In this document: piece after piece, positions 17,392-26,298 of the stretch
How the letters are laid out: every line of letters starts with the position of its first letter
Numbering within the stretch: position 1 is the stretch's first letter
Assembly: GCA_903844735.1 (NCBI GenBank)
Contig: CAIMUX010000128.1
Location: forward strand, 1-48,285
Length of the DNA stretch: 48,285 nt
Source: Candidatus Eiseniibacteriota bacterium
Lineage (GTDB): Bacteria; Eisenbacteria; RBG-16-71-46; CAIMUX01
Direction of reading: 5' to 3'
Notes under the pieces: generated by a model
What the model was told of the DNA's origin: nothing
Databases searched by the model: none
What the model saw: the letters and a program-made list of their open reading frames with translations, nothing else
Made by a program: the position numbers and the translations under genes

Positions 17392-18393
17392 CTATGGCCG
17401 CGGAGGCCGCGGGGCCTTGAGGTCAATCTGTACCGTGCTGTCCCCCACCGCGAGTGTGGCGAACTGGGTACCGTTAAACGTGAGTACGGAGGTCCGATCC
17501 TCTGTTCCGTTCGGTCCCCCTTCGATCCGCTCGACGCGCGTGATCGACCCGGAGAGCGGCCAAGTCGCCTCGCCTAGAGGATGCGGCATCACGACGTCGC
17601 CGATCGTGCTGATCGCGGTCATCTTTGTGTTCGTGAAATCAAAGCCACCGGCGGGCGGGGTCAGTCCGCCGTCGGAACACCGCCCGGCGGGAGGACCGCC
17701 GTTTCCACGACCATCCGCTGGGCCACCGGGACCGCCGGGGCCACCGGGACCACCGGACCCGCCAGGGCCGTTCGCGCCGCCTGGGCCACCGGGACCGCCG
17801 GACCCGCCAGGGCCGTTCGCGCCGCCTGGGCCACCGGGACCACCAAGCCCGCCGAGGCCGTCCATTGGGGGCACTCCTTCAGTCCGTTTCGACATCGTCC
17901 CGTTCCATGTACGCGTCGTCTCCAATCCCACGCCCCCGCTTACGGTCAGGTCGTGCTCGACATGGATTGTTCCCGTGTGACCGTTCCGCGTCGGCTGGGC
18001 GTCGAGCGTGAACCGAAGCGAGATCGACGCCGTGAGGTCTTCGCTATAGCCAGACTGCGGCGCGCCCGCGGCATCGAGAAACGCGTAACTCCGTGAGATG
18101 ATGGCACCGCTCTCGTCGGTCGCCGAGGCAACGACGAACCTCCCGCTCGAGGGATCGTACGTGCCGCCCTCCGGTATCTTGTCGCTGCCTAGCGGCCCCG
18201 GGAGCCCCCAGGGGCCGGGCGGCCTGGCGCCCGGCTGGTTCTGCCCGCCTGATCCTGTCGTGTCACTGGTGATGCTGCTCGCCGTCGCGTCGCTGCTGAC
18301 CGACAGAGGTGTGCCTGTCTTCTCGCCCGAACATGCGCAGAAGACCAGACACCCCACAGTACAGACTGTGAGAAAAGCTTGGATCGGTTTCAT
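17392..18393 (-). CDS. Lipoprotein with collagen-like Gly-X-Y repeat
   Basis: A 333-residue protein with a lipoprotein-type signal (MKPIQAFLTVCTVGCLVFCAC, likely lipidated at Cys21). The ATG at 18393 has AGGAGG six bases upstream. The middle contains about sixteen uninterrupted Gly-X-Y triplets (GLG GLG GPG GPG GAN GPG GSG and so on), encoded partly by a 45-bp tandem repeat. The flanking parts are beta-rich and Thr-rich, such as SISLRFTLDAQ and RTSVLTFNGTQFATLAVGD. No enzyme motif is visible. It follows the ECF sigma / anti-sigma / Spy-like genes on the same strand after 104 bp, and may belong to their regulon. The Y position is mostly Gly, unlike hydroxyproline-type collagen, so triple-helix formation is uncertain. 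Confidence 0.75.
   Translation of the reverse strand: MKPIQAFLTVCTVGCLVFCACSGEKTGTPLSVSSDATASSITSDTTGSGGQNQPGARPPGPWGLPGPLGSDKIPEGGTYDPSSGRFVVASATDESGAIISRSYAFLDAAGAPQSGYSEDLTASISLRFTLDAQPTRNGHTGTIHVEHDLTVSGGVGLETTRTWNGTMSKRTEGVPPMDGLGGLGGPGGPGGANGPGGSGGPGGPGGANGPGGSGGPGGPGGPGGPADGRGNGGPPAGRCSDGGLTPPAGGFDFTNTKMTAISTIGDVVMPHPLGEATWPLSGSITRVERIEGGPNGTEDRTSVLTFNGTQFATLAVGDSTVQIDLKAPRPPRP
17737..17843 (-). repeat. 45-bp tandem repeat coding Gly-X-Y triplets
   Basis: Two 45-bp copies (17737-17781 and 17782-17826) differ at one position, and a partial third copy follows. Each copy encodes fifteen residues of the Gly-X-Y tract. The near identity implies recent duplication or ongoing homogenisation. 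Confidence 0.85.
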
Positions 18394-18497
18394 TACCGCC
18401 TCCTGGTTGAGGTTTCCTTCCTTGTCCGCACATGTCGTGCGGATCGGTGCCGGCTTGCACAGAAGACAGGCGGGCATATGGGTCCGTTAGCGCCTCT

Positions 18498-19034
18498 TTA
18501 TCGGGGGCCACCCGGAGGTAGGCCCTCCGGCCGAGGACCACCATGCGGAGGGGGCCCGCCCGGAGGGGGGCCACCTGCAGGAGGTCCAACCAGTGGAGGC
18601 CCGCCCGGAGGGTGTCCGCCCGGTGGAGGACCTCCGAACGGAGGCCGAGCGTCACGCAGAGGAGGCGGTTCGAGGGGCGGTTGCAGGCGATCAAACATCT
18701 TCTGCTGATCCGGCGTCAGCACGCTGCGGATCTCCGCCCGAACCGAGTCGGTCGCGCCCCGCAGACGCGGTAGAAACTGTTCGAGGATCGCATCGGCCCG
18801 AGGTCGGTTCTTCTCGAGAATCTCATGGATCTGCCGATCCTGATCGTCGGACAGACGCAACTGCTGTCGCCATGCCGGAGGGGCCCCCTGTCCATGCGGC
18901 GGCGGAAAACCCGGACGAGCTTCCCGCGCCCGTTCGATCGCCGCACCCGCGAGGGCCCCGATCAGGAAGACCACGGCAAGCAGGACGACTCCCTGCAGCT
19001 TCACGCGTCCCAGCGACTCGAGATGGGCGTTCAT
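18498..19034 (-). CDS. Membrane-anchored Spy/CpxP/CnrX-like periplasmic sensor
   Basis: A 178-residue protein with one N-terminal membrane anchor (residues about 14-34, VVLLAVVFLIGALAGAAIE). A helical periplasmic part follows with the Spy/CpxP/metal-resist pattern: LRLSDDQDRQIHEILEKNRP, a second helix, and RSVLTPDQQKMFDRLQ, where LTPDQ is the family hallmark. The last 50 residues are a Pro/Gly tail (GGPPPGGHPPGG repeated). Its ATG overlaps the stop of the anti-sigma gene (ATGA). In CnrX of the cobalt-nickel system a protein of this fold senses metal and controls an ECF sigma factor. The same gene neighbourhood suggests a sensor role here, but metal ligands cannot be assigned. Confidence 0.75.
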   Translation of the reverse strand: MNAHLESLGRVKLQGVVLLAVVFLIGALAGAAIERAREARPGFPPPHGQGAPPAWRQQLRLSDDQDRQIHEILEKNRPRADAILEQFLPRLRGATDSVRAEIRSVLTPDQQKMFDRLQPPLEPPPLRDARPPFGGPPPGGHPPGGPPLVGPPAGGPPPGGPPPHGGPRPEGLPPGGPR

Positions 19035-19402
19035 GGTTCACTCCGTTCGAGGCCGAAGAGATCTACCGGCGTTGGCTTGTCGTTCACCTGCACCCAACGT
19101 GCAACTTGACTCGGGACGCCGAAGGCTTCCGCGAGCGTGGTCTGCGTCGTGGTCGAAGGATGAACAACCATCAGGACGACCGCCGAGGCGAGCGCCAGCA
19201 GTCCCGAAGCCGCAAAAACCGGCCGCCGCCAGCGGGCCAGCTGCCCCCAGAGGCTCGGGTTGGCCTGGCGGCGCACCAGCTCGGGAGTCGCCGCGAGCCG
19301 GACCTCCCGAAGAAGCCGCTCGAAACGGGCCGTGTCCGCCCGCGGGTCGAGTGACGACAGGTCGAGGCGGTCCGGATCGCCGAGAATCTGATCATCCATC
19401 AT
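19031..19402 (-). CDS. Probable anti-sigma factor (single-pass membrane protein)
   Basis: A 123-residue protein with a cytoplasmic N-terminal half (FERLLREVRLAATPELVRR), one membrane helix (PVFAASGLLALASAVVLMVV) and a short periplasmic tail of about 40 residues. Size, topology and a four-base overlap with the ECF sigma gene are typical of anti-sigma factors that hold their sigma factor at the membrane. No zinc-binding HxxxCxxC motif is present, so it is not a ZAS-type anti-sigma. It also overlaps the Spy-like gene by four bases. The assignment rests on context and topology rather than sequence identity. Confidence 0.7.
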   Translation of the reverse strand: MMDDQILGDPDRLDLSSLDPRADTARFERLLREVRLAATPELVRRQANPSLWGQLARWRRPVFAASGLLALASAVVLMVVHPSTTTQTTLAEAFGVPSQVARWVQVNDKPTPVDLFGLERSEP

Positions 19403-19962
19403 GGCTTGAATTCCTCGAGTGCGCTCGCGCCGAGAAGCCCGCGCAACCGGCGCCTGGCCTGGAAAAGATGCTGCCGGGACATGACCTCCGAGATTTCGAG
19501 ATGCTTCGCGATCTCGCGATGGCTCCAGCCTTCGAGGTCGTGGAGGAGGACGATCTCGCGCTGGACTTCGGGCAACGCCGCGAGAGACTCGCTGAGCCGC
19601 GCGCGCAAACGCACCGCATCGAGTTCCTTCCGCGGATCGTCCGCGCCGGCCGCCGTGTCCGGCTCGAGGGGCTCAGCCGCGCGCACCCGGCGGTAGTCGA
19701 GGTAGTTGCGGGCCCGGTTGCGCACGATCTGGAGCAGCCAGTAGATGAAGCGGTCCGGCTCCCGGCAATCATCGAGCCGCTCGAGCGCACGCACCCAGCT
19801 ATCCTGGCAGACATCCTCCGCATCCGTTCGCCGGCCGAGCACGGCCAGCGCGACCGCGTAGGCGGTGCGGTAGTGTCGGCGCACCAAGGTATCGAACGCC
19901 GCCGGATCACCCCGGCGGGCGCGCGCAACCAAGACGGCATCGCTCGGATCCTTCTCGCTCAT
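19399..19962 (-). CDS. ECF-family RNA polymerase sigma factor
   Basis: A 187-residue sigma factor with the two ECF domains. Region 2 has DPAAFDTLVRRHYRTAYAVA and the core-binding DAEDVCQDSWVRAL. Region 4 has LAALPEVQREIVLLHDLEGW followed by the helix-turn-helix HREIAKHLEISEVMSRQHLF. It begins a leftward cluster sigma, anti-sigma, Spy/CnrX-like sensor, all overlapping by four bases, and then the Gly-X-Y lipoprotein. The start ATG lacks a strong ribosome site. On the - strand upstream, a GGAAAC followed after 15 bases by GCTAAC could be an ECF-type autoregulated promoter, but this is weak. The final EEFKP ends at the anti-sigma start. Confidence 0.93.
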   Translation of the reverse strand: MSEKDPSDAVLVARARRGDPAAFDTLVRRHYRTAYAVALAVLGRRTDAEDVCQDSWVRALERLDDCREPDRFIYWLLQIVRNRARNYLDYRRVRAAEPLEPDTAAGADDPRKELDAVRLRARLSESLAALPEVQREIVLLHDLEGWSHREIAKHLEISEVMSRQHLFQARRRLRGLLGASALEEFKP

Positions 19963-20139
19963 AGCCCGAAATCAAGACAGCTTGCGGAGGGGAAGTGTTA
20001 GCGGATTCTTCCCGGAGTTTCCAGCCAACATTCGGCCGACCTGGCTGTCGTCCTTCGGCAGGGGGCCCATTTTCGGTCTATCAGGAGAATTGCCATGGGC
20101 GATCCAGAATGACCTCGGGCGCAAGGGGGGAGGACCGCC

Positions 20140-22080
20140 ATGAGAACACGGGTAGAAATCGAATGCGGAAGAGGGGTTGCGTGGTACCGGGCGGGCATTT
20201 GCCGAAGCGACAGGAACGGCTGGTCACGCACGCTGCTCCTCGTGAGTCTCCTGGTAGCGCTGCCCGGGACCGCGTTCGGACAGGCGTCGAACCAGATCAC
20301 GCTGGTCAACCCTGACTCCGCACCGCAGGGAACAACCGGCCTTCTCGTGACTTTTACGCTCGACACCGACGTCCCGCCCGCGCCGCCCGCCGGGACGCTG
20401 ATCCTCTCGAAAGCCGGGGTGTTCACGGTGACCGCCGTCGGGAACCAGCCTCCCGGCATCACGCAGCATCCCCAGTCGCAGACGGTCCCTCCCGGAGGTT
20501 CCGCGACCTTCTCGGTCTCGGCCTCCGGGACCGCTCCCCTCCACTATCAGTGGCAGAAGGCCGACAGCGACATCTCCGGAGCCACGGCGAACTCCTACAC
20601 GGTCAGTCCCGCGGCCGAGAGCGATGCCGGGAGCTACCGGTGCGTGGTTACCAATGATTACGGCACGGCGACCTCGAACGAAGCGGTGCTCACGGTGGCC
20701 GAGCTCCCCACGGACGGCTATCCGATCATCGACACCGGCCAGATCAAGTGCTACAGCGATGCGACGGAAGTCACCTGCCCGCAGGCGGGTCAGGCCTACT
20801 ACGGCCAGGACAGCCAGTGCCAGGGGCACCAGCCGTCCTTCTCGCTCAGCGGCGACGGCCTGACGGTTCAGGATGCGGTGACCGGCCTCACCTGGCAGCG
20901 CAGCCCGGACACGAACGGCGACGGTACGATCACCTCGACCGACAAACTCACCTGGATCCAGGCCCAGGCACGCCCGGCGATCCTGAACGCCGCCAATTAC
21001 GCGGGCTACGGTGATTGGCGCCTGCCGACGATCAAGGAGCTCTACTCGCTGATCGATTTTCGGGGGACCGATCCCAGTGGCTTGAGCGGCGACGACACCT
21101 CCGGCCTCACGCCTTTCATCGACACGAACTACTTTGGGTTTGCGTACGGGCAGACGAGCGCGGGAGAGCGCATCATCGACTCGCAGTATGCGTCCTCGAA
21201 CCTTTACCTCGGCCCGAACTGGGGCGGCGAAGGGGGCAAGCTCTTCGGCGTCAACTTCGCCGACGGCCGGATCAAGGGTTACGGCCTCACTCTGGCCGGT
21301 TCGGAGAAGACGTTCTTCGTCCAGTGCGTGCGCGGGAACACGAGCTACGGGATCAACAACCTCGCGGACAACGGCGACGGAACGATCACCGACCGCGCCT
21401 CGGGACTCATGTGGCCCAAGACGGACAACGGCTCGGCCCTCACCTGGCCCGAGGCGTTGGCCTCGGTGCAGGCGCAGAATGCAGCGGGCTACCTCGGCCA
21501 CGACGACTGGCGCCTTCCGAACGCCAAGGAACTCCAGAGCATCGTCGACTACACGCGGGCTCCCGACGCCGTCGATCCCTCGCACCAGGGACCCGCCATG
21601 GATCCGGTCTTCACCTGCACGCAGATCACGAACGAAGCCTGCGCCGCCAACTATCCCTGGTACTGGGCGGGAACGACGCACGGCAACTATTCCGGGACAG
21701 GCACCGGGGGCATCTACGTCTGCTTTGGGCGGTCCATGGGATACATGGGCGGGTGGACCGATGTCCACGGTGCCGGCGCCCAGCGGAGCGATCCGAAGAG
21801 CGGCAGCCTCAGCAACTATACGCACGCCGACTGCGGCTACTACCACAGCATCGCCCCGCAGGGGGACGCGATCCGGATCCACAACTACATCCGTCTCGTA
21901 CGGGATGCGGAGCCATCCACGGACGTGGGTGAGGATGGACGCGACTCCATCCGGCCGGGGAACGGACTCACCCTGCGTGCCCTACCGAACCCTGCGGTTG
22001 GAAGCGTCCAGATCGGTTTCGTTCTTCCGATCGCCGGGACGGCACGGGTGGGGATTCACGACGCGACCGGACGCAAGTGA
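20140..22080 (+). CDS. Secreted Ig-like/DUF1566 protein with frameshifted FlgD C-terminus
   Basis: A 646-residue frame with a signal peptide (TLLLVSLLVALPGTAFGQ around residues 31-48). An Ig-like domain follows (PGITQHPQSQTV to SYRCVVTNDYGTA), then two DUF1566 (Lcl C-terminal) domains. Each DUF1566 copy has its hallmark, DWRLPTIKELYSLI in the first and DWRLPNAKELQSIV in the second. A calcium-binding-like loop DTNGDGTITSTD lies in between. The C-terminal FlgD-like domain starts ALPNPAVGSVQIGF and reads GIHDATGRK before the stop at 22078-22080. In the next frame the expected continuation VNLLDAGAVQAGAHQLPW to AGAYYVRLES ends at a stop at 22233-22235. Loss of one A in the AAG/GTG junction explains this. 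Without it the sorting domain is truncated by about 50 residues. GGGGAGG precedes the ATG. Confidence 0.85.
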   Translation: MRTRVEIECGRGVAWYRAGICRSDRNGWSRTLLLVSLLVALPGTAFGQASNQITLVNPDSAPQGTTGLLVTFTLDTDVPPAPPAGTLILSKAGVFTVTAVGNQPPGITQHPQSQTVPPGGSATFSVSASGTAPLHYQWQKADSDISGATANSYTVSPAAESDAGSYRCVVTNDYGTATSNEAVLTVAELPTDGYPIIDTGQIKCYSDATEVTCPQAGQAYYGQDSQCQGHQPSFSLSGDGLTVQDAVTGLTWQRSPDTNGDGTITSTDKLTWIQAQARPAILNAANYAGYGDWRLPTIKELYSLIDFRGTDPSGLSGDDTSGLTPFIDTNYFGFAYGQTSAGERIIDSQYASSNLYLGPNWGGEGGKLFGVNFADGRIKGYGLTLAGSEKTFFVQCVRGNTSYGINNLADNGDGTITDRASGLMWPKTDNGSALTWPEALASVQAQNAAGYLGHDDWRLPNAKELQSIVDYTRAPDAVDPSHQGPAMDPVFTCTQITNEACAANYPWYWAGTTHGNYSGTGTGGIYVCFGRSMGYMGGWTDVHGAGAQRSDPKSGSLSNYTHADCGYYHSIAPQGDAIRIHNYIRLVRDAEPSTDVGEDGRDSIRPGNGLTLRALPNPAVGSVQIGFVLPIAGTARVGIHDATGRK

Positions 22081-22497
22081 ACCTACTCGATGCCGGCGCC
22101 GTCCAAGCAGGTGCGCACCAACTGCCGTGGGCCGGTTCGGACGGCTCGGGGCACCAGGTCCCGGCGGGGGCCTATTATGTCAGGCTGGAGAGCACAGTCG
22201 GCATACGGAGTCAGAAGATCACCCTCGTGCGATAGGAACGCGGCCCGTCCGGTGGACGGTTCCGACGCGGCAAGGTGCCAGATCTCCGCGTGGGCCTCCG
22301 GTCGCAGCCCCCCGTCCCTCGCGCACAGTCCATCCTTCAGATCGCCCTCGCCGGTGTCAAGCCCGGCTGCCGGTGTTCGGGACAACCGCCTACTCTCATC
22401 AGCCTCGCATCTAAGCATCGGAAACGAGAATAGACGGCACCATGAACGAGCTGACCCGGACCCGGACCGGCCCACGATGGAGCACGGAGGGAGAGTG

Positions 22498-24951
22498 TTG
22501 CGGACAAGAACGGCCAGACGACGGCCGGAGGCACAATGGCCAATGGTCCCCCCTGCACCCGGCAGGCCGGCCGCAGCACTCGCGCTGGTCTTGGCGTTCT
22601 GGTGCGCCATCGGAACACACTCTGCCGGGGCCGCTCAGGACTCCCCGATCGCCCCGGGCGTCGGACGGGTCGAAGGGCTTGTCGTCGACGCGAACACCCG
22701 GGCCCCCCTGGTCGGTGCCAGCGTCACGCTGGTCGGCACCCGCCGGGGAGCCTTTACGAAGGCCGACGGAACCTATGGGATCGACAACCTGTCTCCCGGC
22801 ACCTACCGGCTCCAGTTTTCGTCGATCGGGTATCAGGTCGAGACACGGACCGACATCGTCGTCTCTGCCGGATCTCCGACGCGTGTCGATGAGGAGTTGA
22901 TCCCTTCCGCCGTCCAACTCGAATCGATCACCGTCCGACCCCAGTTTTTCGCGGAAGAGCTGGCGGCGCCATCCAGCACGACCACCCTGCGACGGGAAGA
23001 GATCCGCCGATTTCCCGGCGGTTTCGAAGACGTGGTGACGACCGTCACCGCCCTTCCCGGCGTGGCGCAGGTAGGCGGCGGGGGGCGCAACGACCTGATC
23101 GTGCGCGGGGGCGGTCCTTCCGAGAACCTGTTCGTGGTAAATGGCCTCGAGGTCCCGAACATCAATCACTTTACGACCCAGGGGACCTCCGGTGGAGCGC
23201 TGAGCTTCATCAACCTCGACTTCGTGGACCGCGTGGAGGTCTCGACCGGCGGGTTCGGTGCTCGCTATGGCGACCGGATGTCGTCCGTCTTGGACCTCGG
23301 CTTCCGCCCGGGACGAAGCGATCGCCTCGGGGGAAGAGCCACCCTCTCCGCCACCCAGTACGGCCTTGATCTGGAGGGGCCGATCACCCCGAACGGGAGT
23401 TTCGTGGCCTCGGCCCGCCGCAGCTATCTTGACCTGATCTTCAAGGCTGCCGGCGTGCCATTCGTCCCCGTTTACACCGACTACAACGTATTCGCCGATG
23501 CGGCTCTTTCCCGCACGAACCGCCTCTCGCTGTTGGGCCTCGCGGCCCTCGATCACGTCGAAACCGATCGCAGCGACGCTAAGAAGCGACGGACGATCGC
23601 GAGCCTCCTGGACAACAATCAGCGGCAACTCATCCTGGGCGCCCGGCTCCGGCACCAGCTGGCGGACGGGTACGCGCAGGCTGTCGCCGGGATCGATCGG
23701 ACCCGCTTCGATCTCAGCCAGGCTGACTCCAGCATGTTCCCCGTGGAGTTCTTTCGCACCAGCGCCATCGAGGGCGGGACATCGCTGCGGTGTGAGATTA
23801 CCAAACGAGTTGGCCTGCATCTCCTGGCATCGGGCGGAGGGGGTATCAAGTGGGTCGGCACGGACAACACGACCTCATTTGCCGACACCGTCTTCGACTC
23901 CAGCGGTCGGCGTGTCGCCCGGGACAGCCTGGGGCTGCCGTCCTCCCTGCGGCTCAACCGGATCGACCGCAAGCTGTCACTGTGGGGAGAGACGGAAACG
24001 GACCTCTCACCCCGGTGGCGCCTTACCCTCGGACTACGGGCCGACGGGTTCTCCGCCCTGCGGCACCCGTGGTCCCTCGCGCCGCGCGCCGCCCTCTCGC
24101 ATCGTCCCGGCGATCGGGTGAAACTGCAGGCCAGCATCGGACGCTACGGGCAAGCCCCCGCCGGCGTATGGCTCGTCAACCCGCGCAACCGTGATCTCAA
24201 GGCGCTGCGCTGCGACGTGGGAATTCTCGGAACCGAGATTATTCTGCGGGACGACACCTCGCTCCGCCTGGAAACCTACTACAAGCGCTACCGCGATCTG
24301 CCAGGCGGCACGGATCCCGGCTCCGATTCGACCCGCGCGACCGACTATCTCGTGCTGACCAACACCGGTGTGGGCTTCGGCGGGAGGGAGGACAACTTCC
24401 GCTCCTTCGGGTACATCGATCTCGTCTCGCGCGCAAGCGGCGAGGCGTTTGGAGCGGAGATTCTATTGCGAAAGAAACTCTCCGAGATCCCCTGCTACGG
24501 GCAGCTCAGCGTGGGCATCGGCCAGAGCGGATACCGCGCCCTGAACGGCAGATGGTATCCGGGGCAATACGACCAGCGCTTCATCCTGGGGATCTCCGGG
24601 GGATATGTATTCAACCCGCGGTGGGAATTCAGCTCGCGCTTCCGGCTGATCACGGGCGCCCCGTACACCCCGATCCGCGACCCGCGGACGAATCCGGTCA
24701 GCCCGGGCGAGACCCAGGTCCTCCCCGGGGAATACCTGACGCGGCGGCTCGGCGTGTCCCATCAGCTGGATTTGCGGGTTGATCGACGCTGGAACTTCGC
24801 ACGCCGGGCACTGGTCGCCTTCCTCGACATCCAGAATGTGTACAACTTGAAGGTCCCCCAGATCCCGAGCTGGAGCTTCGCCGATCAGAAGATCGAGGAC
24901 CGCAACACGATCGGGATCCTGCCGACGGTCGGGATCAGGGCGGAATTCTGA
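22498..24951 (+). CDS. TonB-dependent outer-membrane receptor with carboxypeptidase-regulatory-like domain
   Basis: About 817 residues. After a signal peptide (AAALALVLAFWCAIGTHSAGA) comes a carboxypeptidase-regulatory-like domain (GRVEGLVVDANTRAPLVGAS to GTYRLQFSSIGYQ). The plug domain follows (EEIRRFPGGFEDVV, NDLIVRGGGPSENLFVVNGL, GALSFINLDFVDRVEVSTGG, GARYGDRMSSVLDL). The barrel ends with the short C-terminal strand GIRAEF. Such receptors import bulky ligands using TonB energy. The TTG at 22498 is chosen because GGAGG lies seven bases upstream. In-frame GTG 22495 and ATG 22477 are alternatives. The frame is open to 22090, but that part overlaps the frameshifted end of the upstream gene. 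No TonB, SusD or transporter gene is adjacent, so the ligand is unknown. Confidence 0.88.
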   Translation: MRTRTARRRPEAQWPMVPPAPGRPAAALALVLAFWCAIGTHSAGAAQDSPIAPGVGRVEGLVVDANTRAPLVGASVTLVGTRRGAFTKADGTYGIDNLSPGTYRLQFSSIGYQVETRTDIVVSAGSPTRVDEELIPSAVQLESITVRPQFFAEELAAPSSTTTLRREEIRRFPGGFEDVVTTVTALPGVAQVGGGGRNDLIVRGGGPSENLFVVNGLEVPNINHFTTQGTSGGALSFINLDFVDRVEVSTGGFGARYGDRMSSVLDLGFRPGRSDRLGGRATLSATQYGLDLEGPITPNGSFVASARRSYLDLIFKAAGVPFVPVYTDYNVFADAALSRTNRLSLLGLAALDHVETDRSDAKKRRTIASLLDNNQRQLILGARLRHQLADGYAQAVAGIDRTRFDLSQADSSMFPVEFFRTSAIEGGTSLRCEITKRVGLHLLASGGGGIKWVGTDNTTSFADTVFDSSGRRVARDSLGLPSSLRLNRIDRKLSLWGETETDLSPRWRLTLGLRADGFSALRHPWSLAPRAALSHRPGDRVKLQASIGRYGQAPAGVWLVNPRNRDLKALRCDVGILGTEIILRDDTSLRLETYYKRYRDLPGGTDPGSDSTRATDYLVLTNTGVGFGGREDNFRSFGYIDLVSRASGEAFGAEILLRKKLSEIPCYGQLSVGIGQSGYRALNGRWYPGQYDQRFILGISGGYVFNPRWEFSSRFRLITGAPYTPIRDPRTNPVSPGETQVLPGEYLTRRLGVSHQLDLRVDRRWNFARRALVAFLDIQNVYNLKVPQIPSWSFADQKIEDRNTIGILPTVGIRAEF

Positions 24952-24999
24952 TCCCGTCAATGCGATCAGCGGACCCCACTCCCCTCGCCTGAACGGAAA

Positions 25000-25028
25000 G
25001 GGGGAGGCCACGTGCGTGACCTCCCCCC
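25000..25028 (-). terminator. Hairpin downstream of the RRM gene
   Basis: GGGGGAGGCCA and TGACCTCCCCC pair over eleven positions with one mismatch and a six-base loop. Read on the - strand it follows the RRM gene and leads into CTTTCCGTTC, a weak T-rich tail. It also lies after the receptor gene on the + strand and may serve both. Confidence 0.5.
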
Positions 25029-25081
25029 AAAGATTCCTCGTCTCCCTGAGCGCGACCTAGCCAGTCGCTACTCCGGGGCGA

Positions 25082-25399
25082 CTAGTACCGGCGCGACGAG
25101 CCTCCGCCGCCGCCACCACCGTTGCCGTAGCTCCGACCGCCGGCGCGGTCCTCGCGAGGCTTGGCCTCGTTCACGGTGAGGGCGCGACCCTTGAACTCGG
25201 CGCCATTCAGGGCCGAGATCGCCGCCTGGGCCTCGCCATCGGCGCCCATCTCGACGAACCCAAAGCCCTTGCTGCGTCCGGTGTCGCGGTCCATGATGAC
25301 CTGCGCGCTTCTGACCGAACCGTGGGCGGCAAACATCGCCTCCAGGTCAGCGTTCTCGACATCGAAGCTCAGATTGCCAACGTACAACTTGGCACCCAT
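25082..25399 (-). CDS. RRM-domain RNA-binding protein with Gly-rich tail
   Basis: A 105-residue protein with one RNA recognition motif and a glycine tail. RNP2 is KLYVGNLSF (residues 4-12) and RNP1 is KGFGFVEM (near 44-51). The tail reads SYGNGGGGGGGSSRRY. Proteins of this type in bacteria (Rbp of cyanobacteria and relatives) bind RNA and are often cold-induced. The ATG at 25399 has AAGGAGG seven bases upstream. The frame continues upstream to 25591, but that part is unlike an RRM and is better read as a 5' untranslated region within the 297-bp gap to the nitroreductase gene. A possible terminator lies downstream at 25000-25028. Confidence 0.93.
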   Translation of the reverse strand: MGAKLYVGNLSFDVENADLEAMFAAHGSVRSAQVIMDRDTGRSKGFGFVEMGADGEAQAAISALNGAEFKGRALTVNEAKPREDRAGGRSYGNGGGGGGGSSRRY

Positions 25400-25696
25400 C
25401 GTAGTCCTCCTTTGATCAGGACAGCGGATCCTATTTCTGTCTTTCCGGATCCATTGGAAAGGAACCCTGTGTGGGTCCAGAAGGAAGGACGATCGAGGCA
25501 AGGAGCGTGGGCAGATACTAAACCGCACAGACCAGACCTTTTCGGCAAACCAACTAACCGTATGATGCGCCCCGATGAAGAATGGAAGCAAGAGAATTCT
25601 GCAGCCCGGATCATCCCGGTTCCGGCGCCATTCAACCCGCTGGCATATCGGAGGATCCAGAAACCCGGCGCCTTGGAACCCGCAAGAACGCCACGG

Positions 25697-26266
25697 CTAC
25701 CGCACCCACTCGATCCGCGCCGGATTGCGCTTCGGAGGGCCATCTGGAGGAAGGGCTGGATGACCGACCACGGCCGCGGCCAGGAGCCTGTGCCCCTCGG
25801 GAATCCGTAGGCACGTCTGTATCTGCGGGCTCTCGGCCGTCATCACGAGAAACCCCATGTAGCACGTTCCCAAACCCTTGGCATGGGCCGCCAGGAACAG
25901 ATTCTCCGCGGCAAGCTGGCAGTCGATTGCCGTGGACGGCGCCTGGGCGTTGCCGGAAATCCCGATGAGAGCGGGAGCCCCGTAGAAGATGTCGGCGTTG
26001 GGCCGGCTGACCCACTCCTGCATCCCCTCCGACGCGAGAAACGGCTGCATGTGCGGACTCCGGAGGACCCCCAGCACGATCGCGTTCAATTGCCGCATGA
26101 CCTCCGAACTGGTGACCACGGTGAACGCCCAGGGCTGGGCGCCCATTCCGGTCGGCGCGAGCACCGCGAGGTCGATAAGCTCCTGGAGATCCTGTTCACG
26201 AACCGGCTCTGCCGTGTAGGACCGAACGGTACGGCGCGACTTGAGAACGCTGAGAAAATCCTGCAT
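25697..26266 (-). CDS. Nitroreductase-family FMN oxidoreductase
   Basis: A 189-residue protein of the nitroreductase fold. FMN-contacting motifs are SRRTVRSY near residue 10, LAPTGMGAQPWAF near 40, and GLGTCYMGF near 140, followed by IPEGHRLLAAAVVGHP. Members reduce nitroaromatics, quinones, flavins or enones with NAD(P)H, and the substrate cannot be predicted. The ATG at 26266 has AGGAAGG upstream. Longer starts would add unrelated residues. The gene follows the MgtC/DUF4010 gene after 32 bp on the same strand, so they are likely co-transcribed. The C-terminus RNPARIEWVR is typical of the family. Confidence 0.9.
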   Translation of the reverse strand: MQDFLSVLKSRRTVRSYTAEPVREQDLQELIDLAVLAPTGMGAQPWAFTVVTSSEVMRQLNAIVLGVLRSPHMQPFLASEGMQEWVSRPNADIFYGAPALIGISGNAQAPSTAIDCQLAAENLFLAAHAKGLGTCYMGFLVMTAESPQIQTCLRIPEGHRLLAAAVVGHPALPPDGPPKRNPARIEWVR

Positions 26267-26298
26267 AGCACCCTTCCTCTCTGAACTCCTGACGCTCC

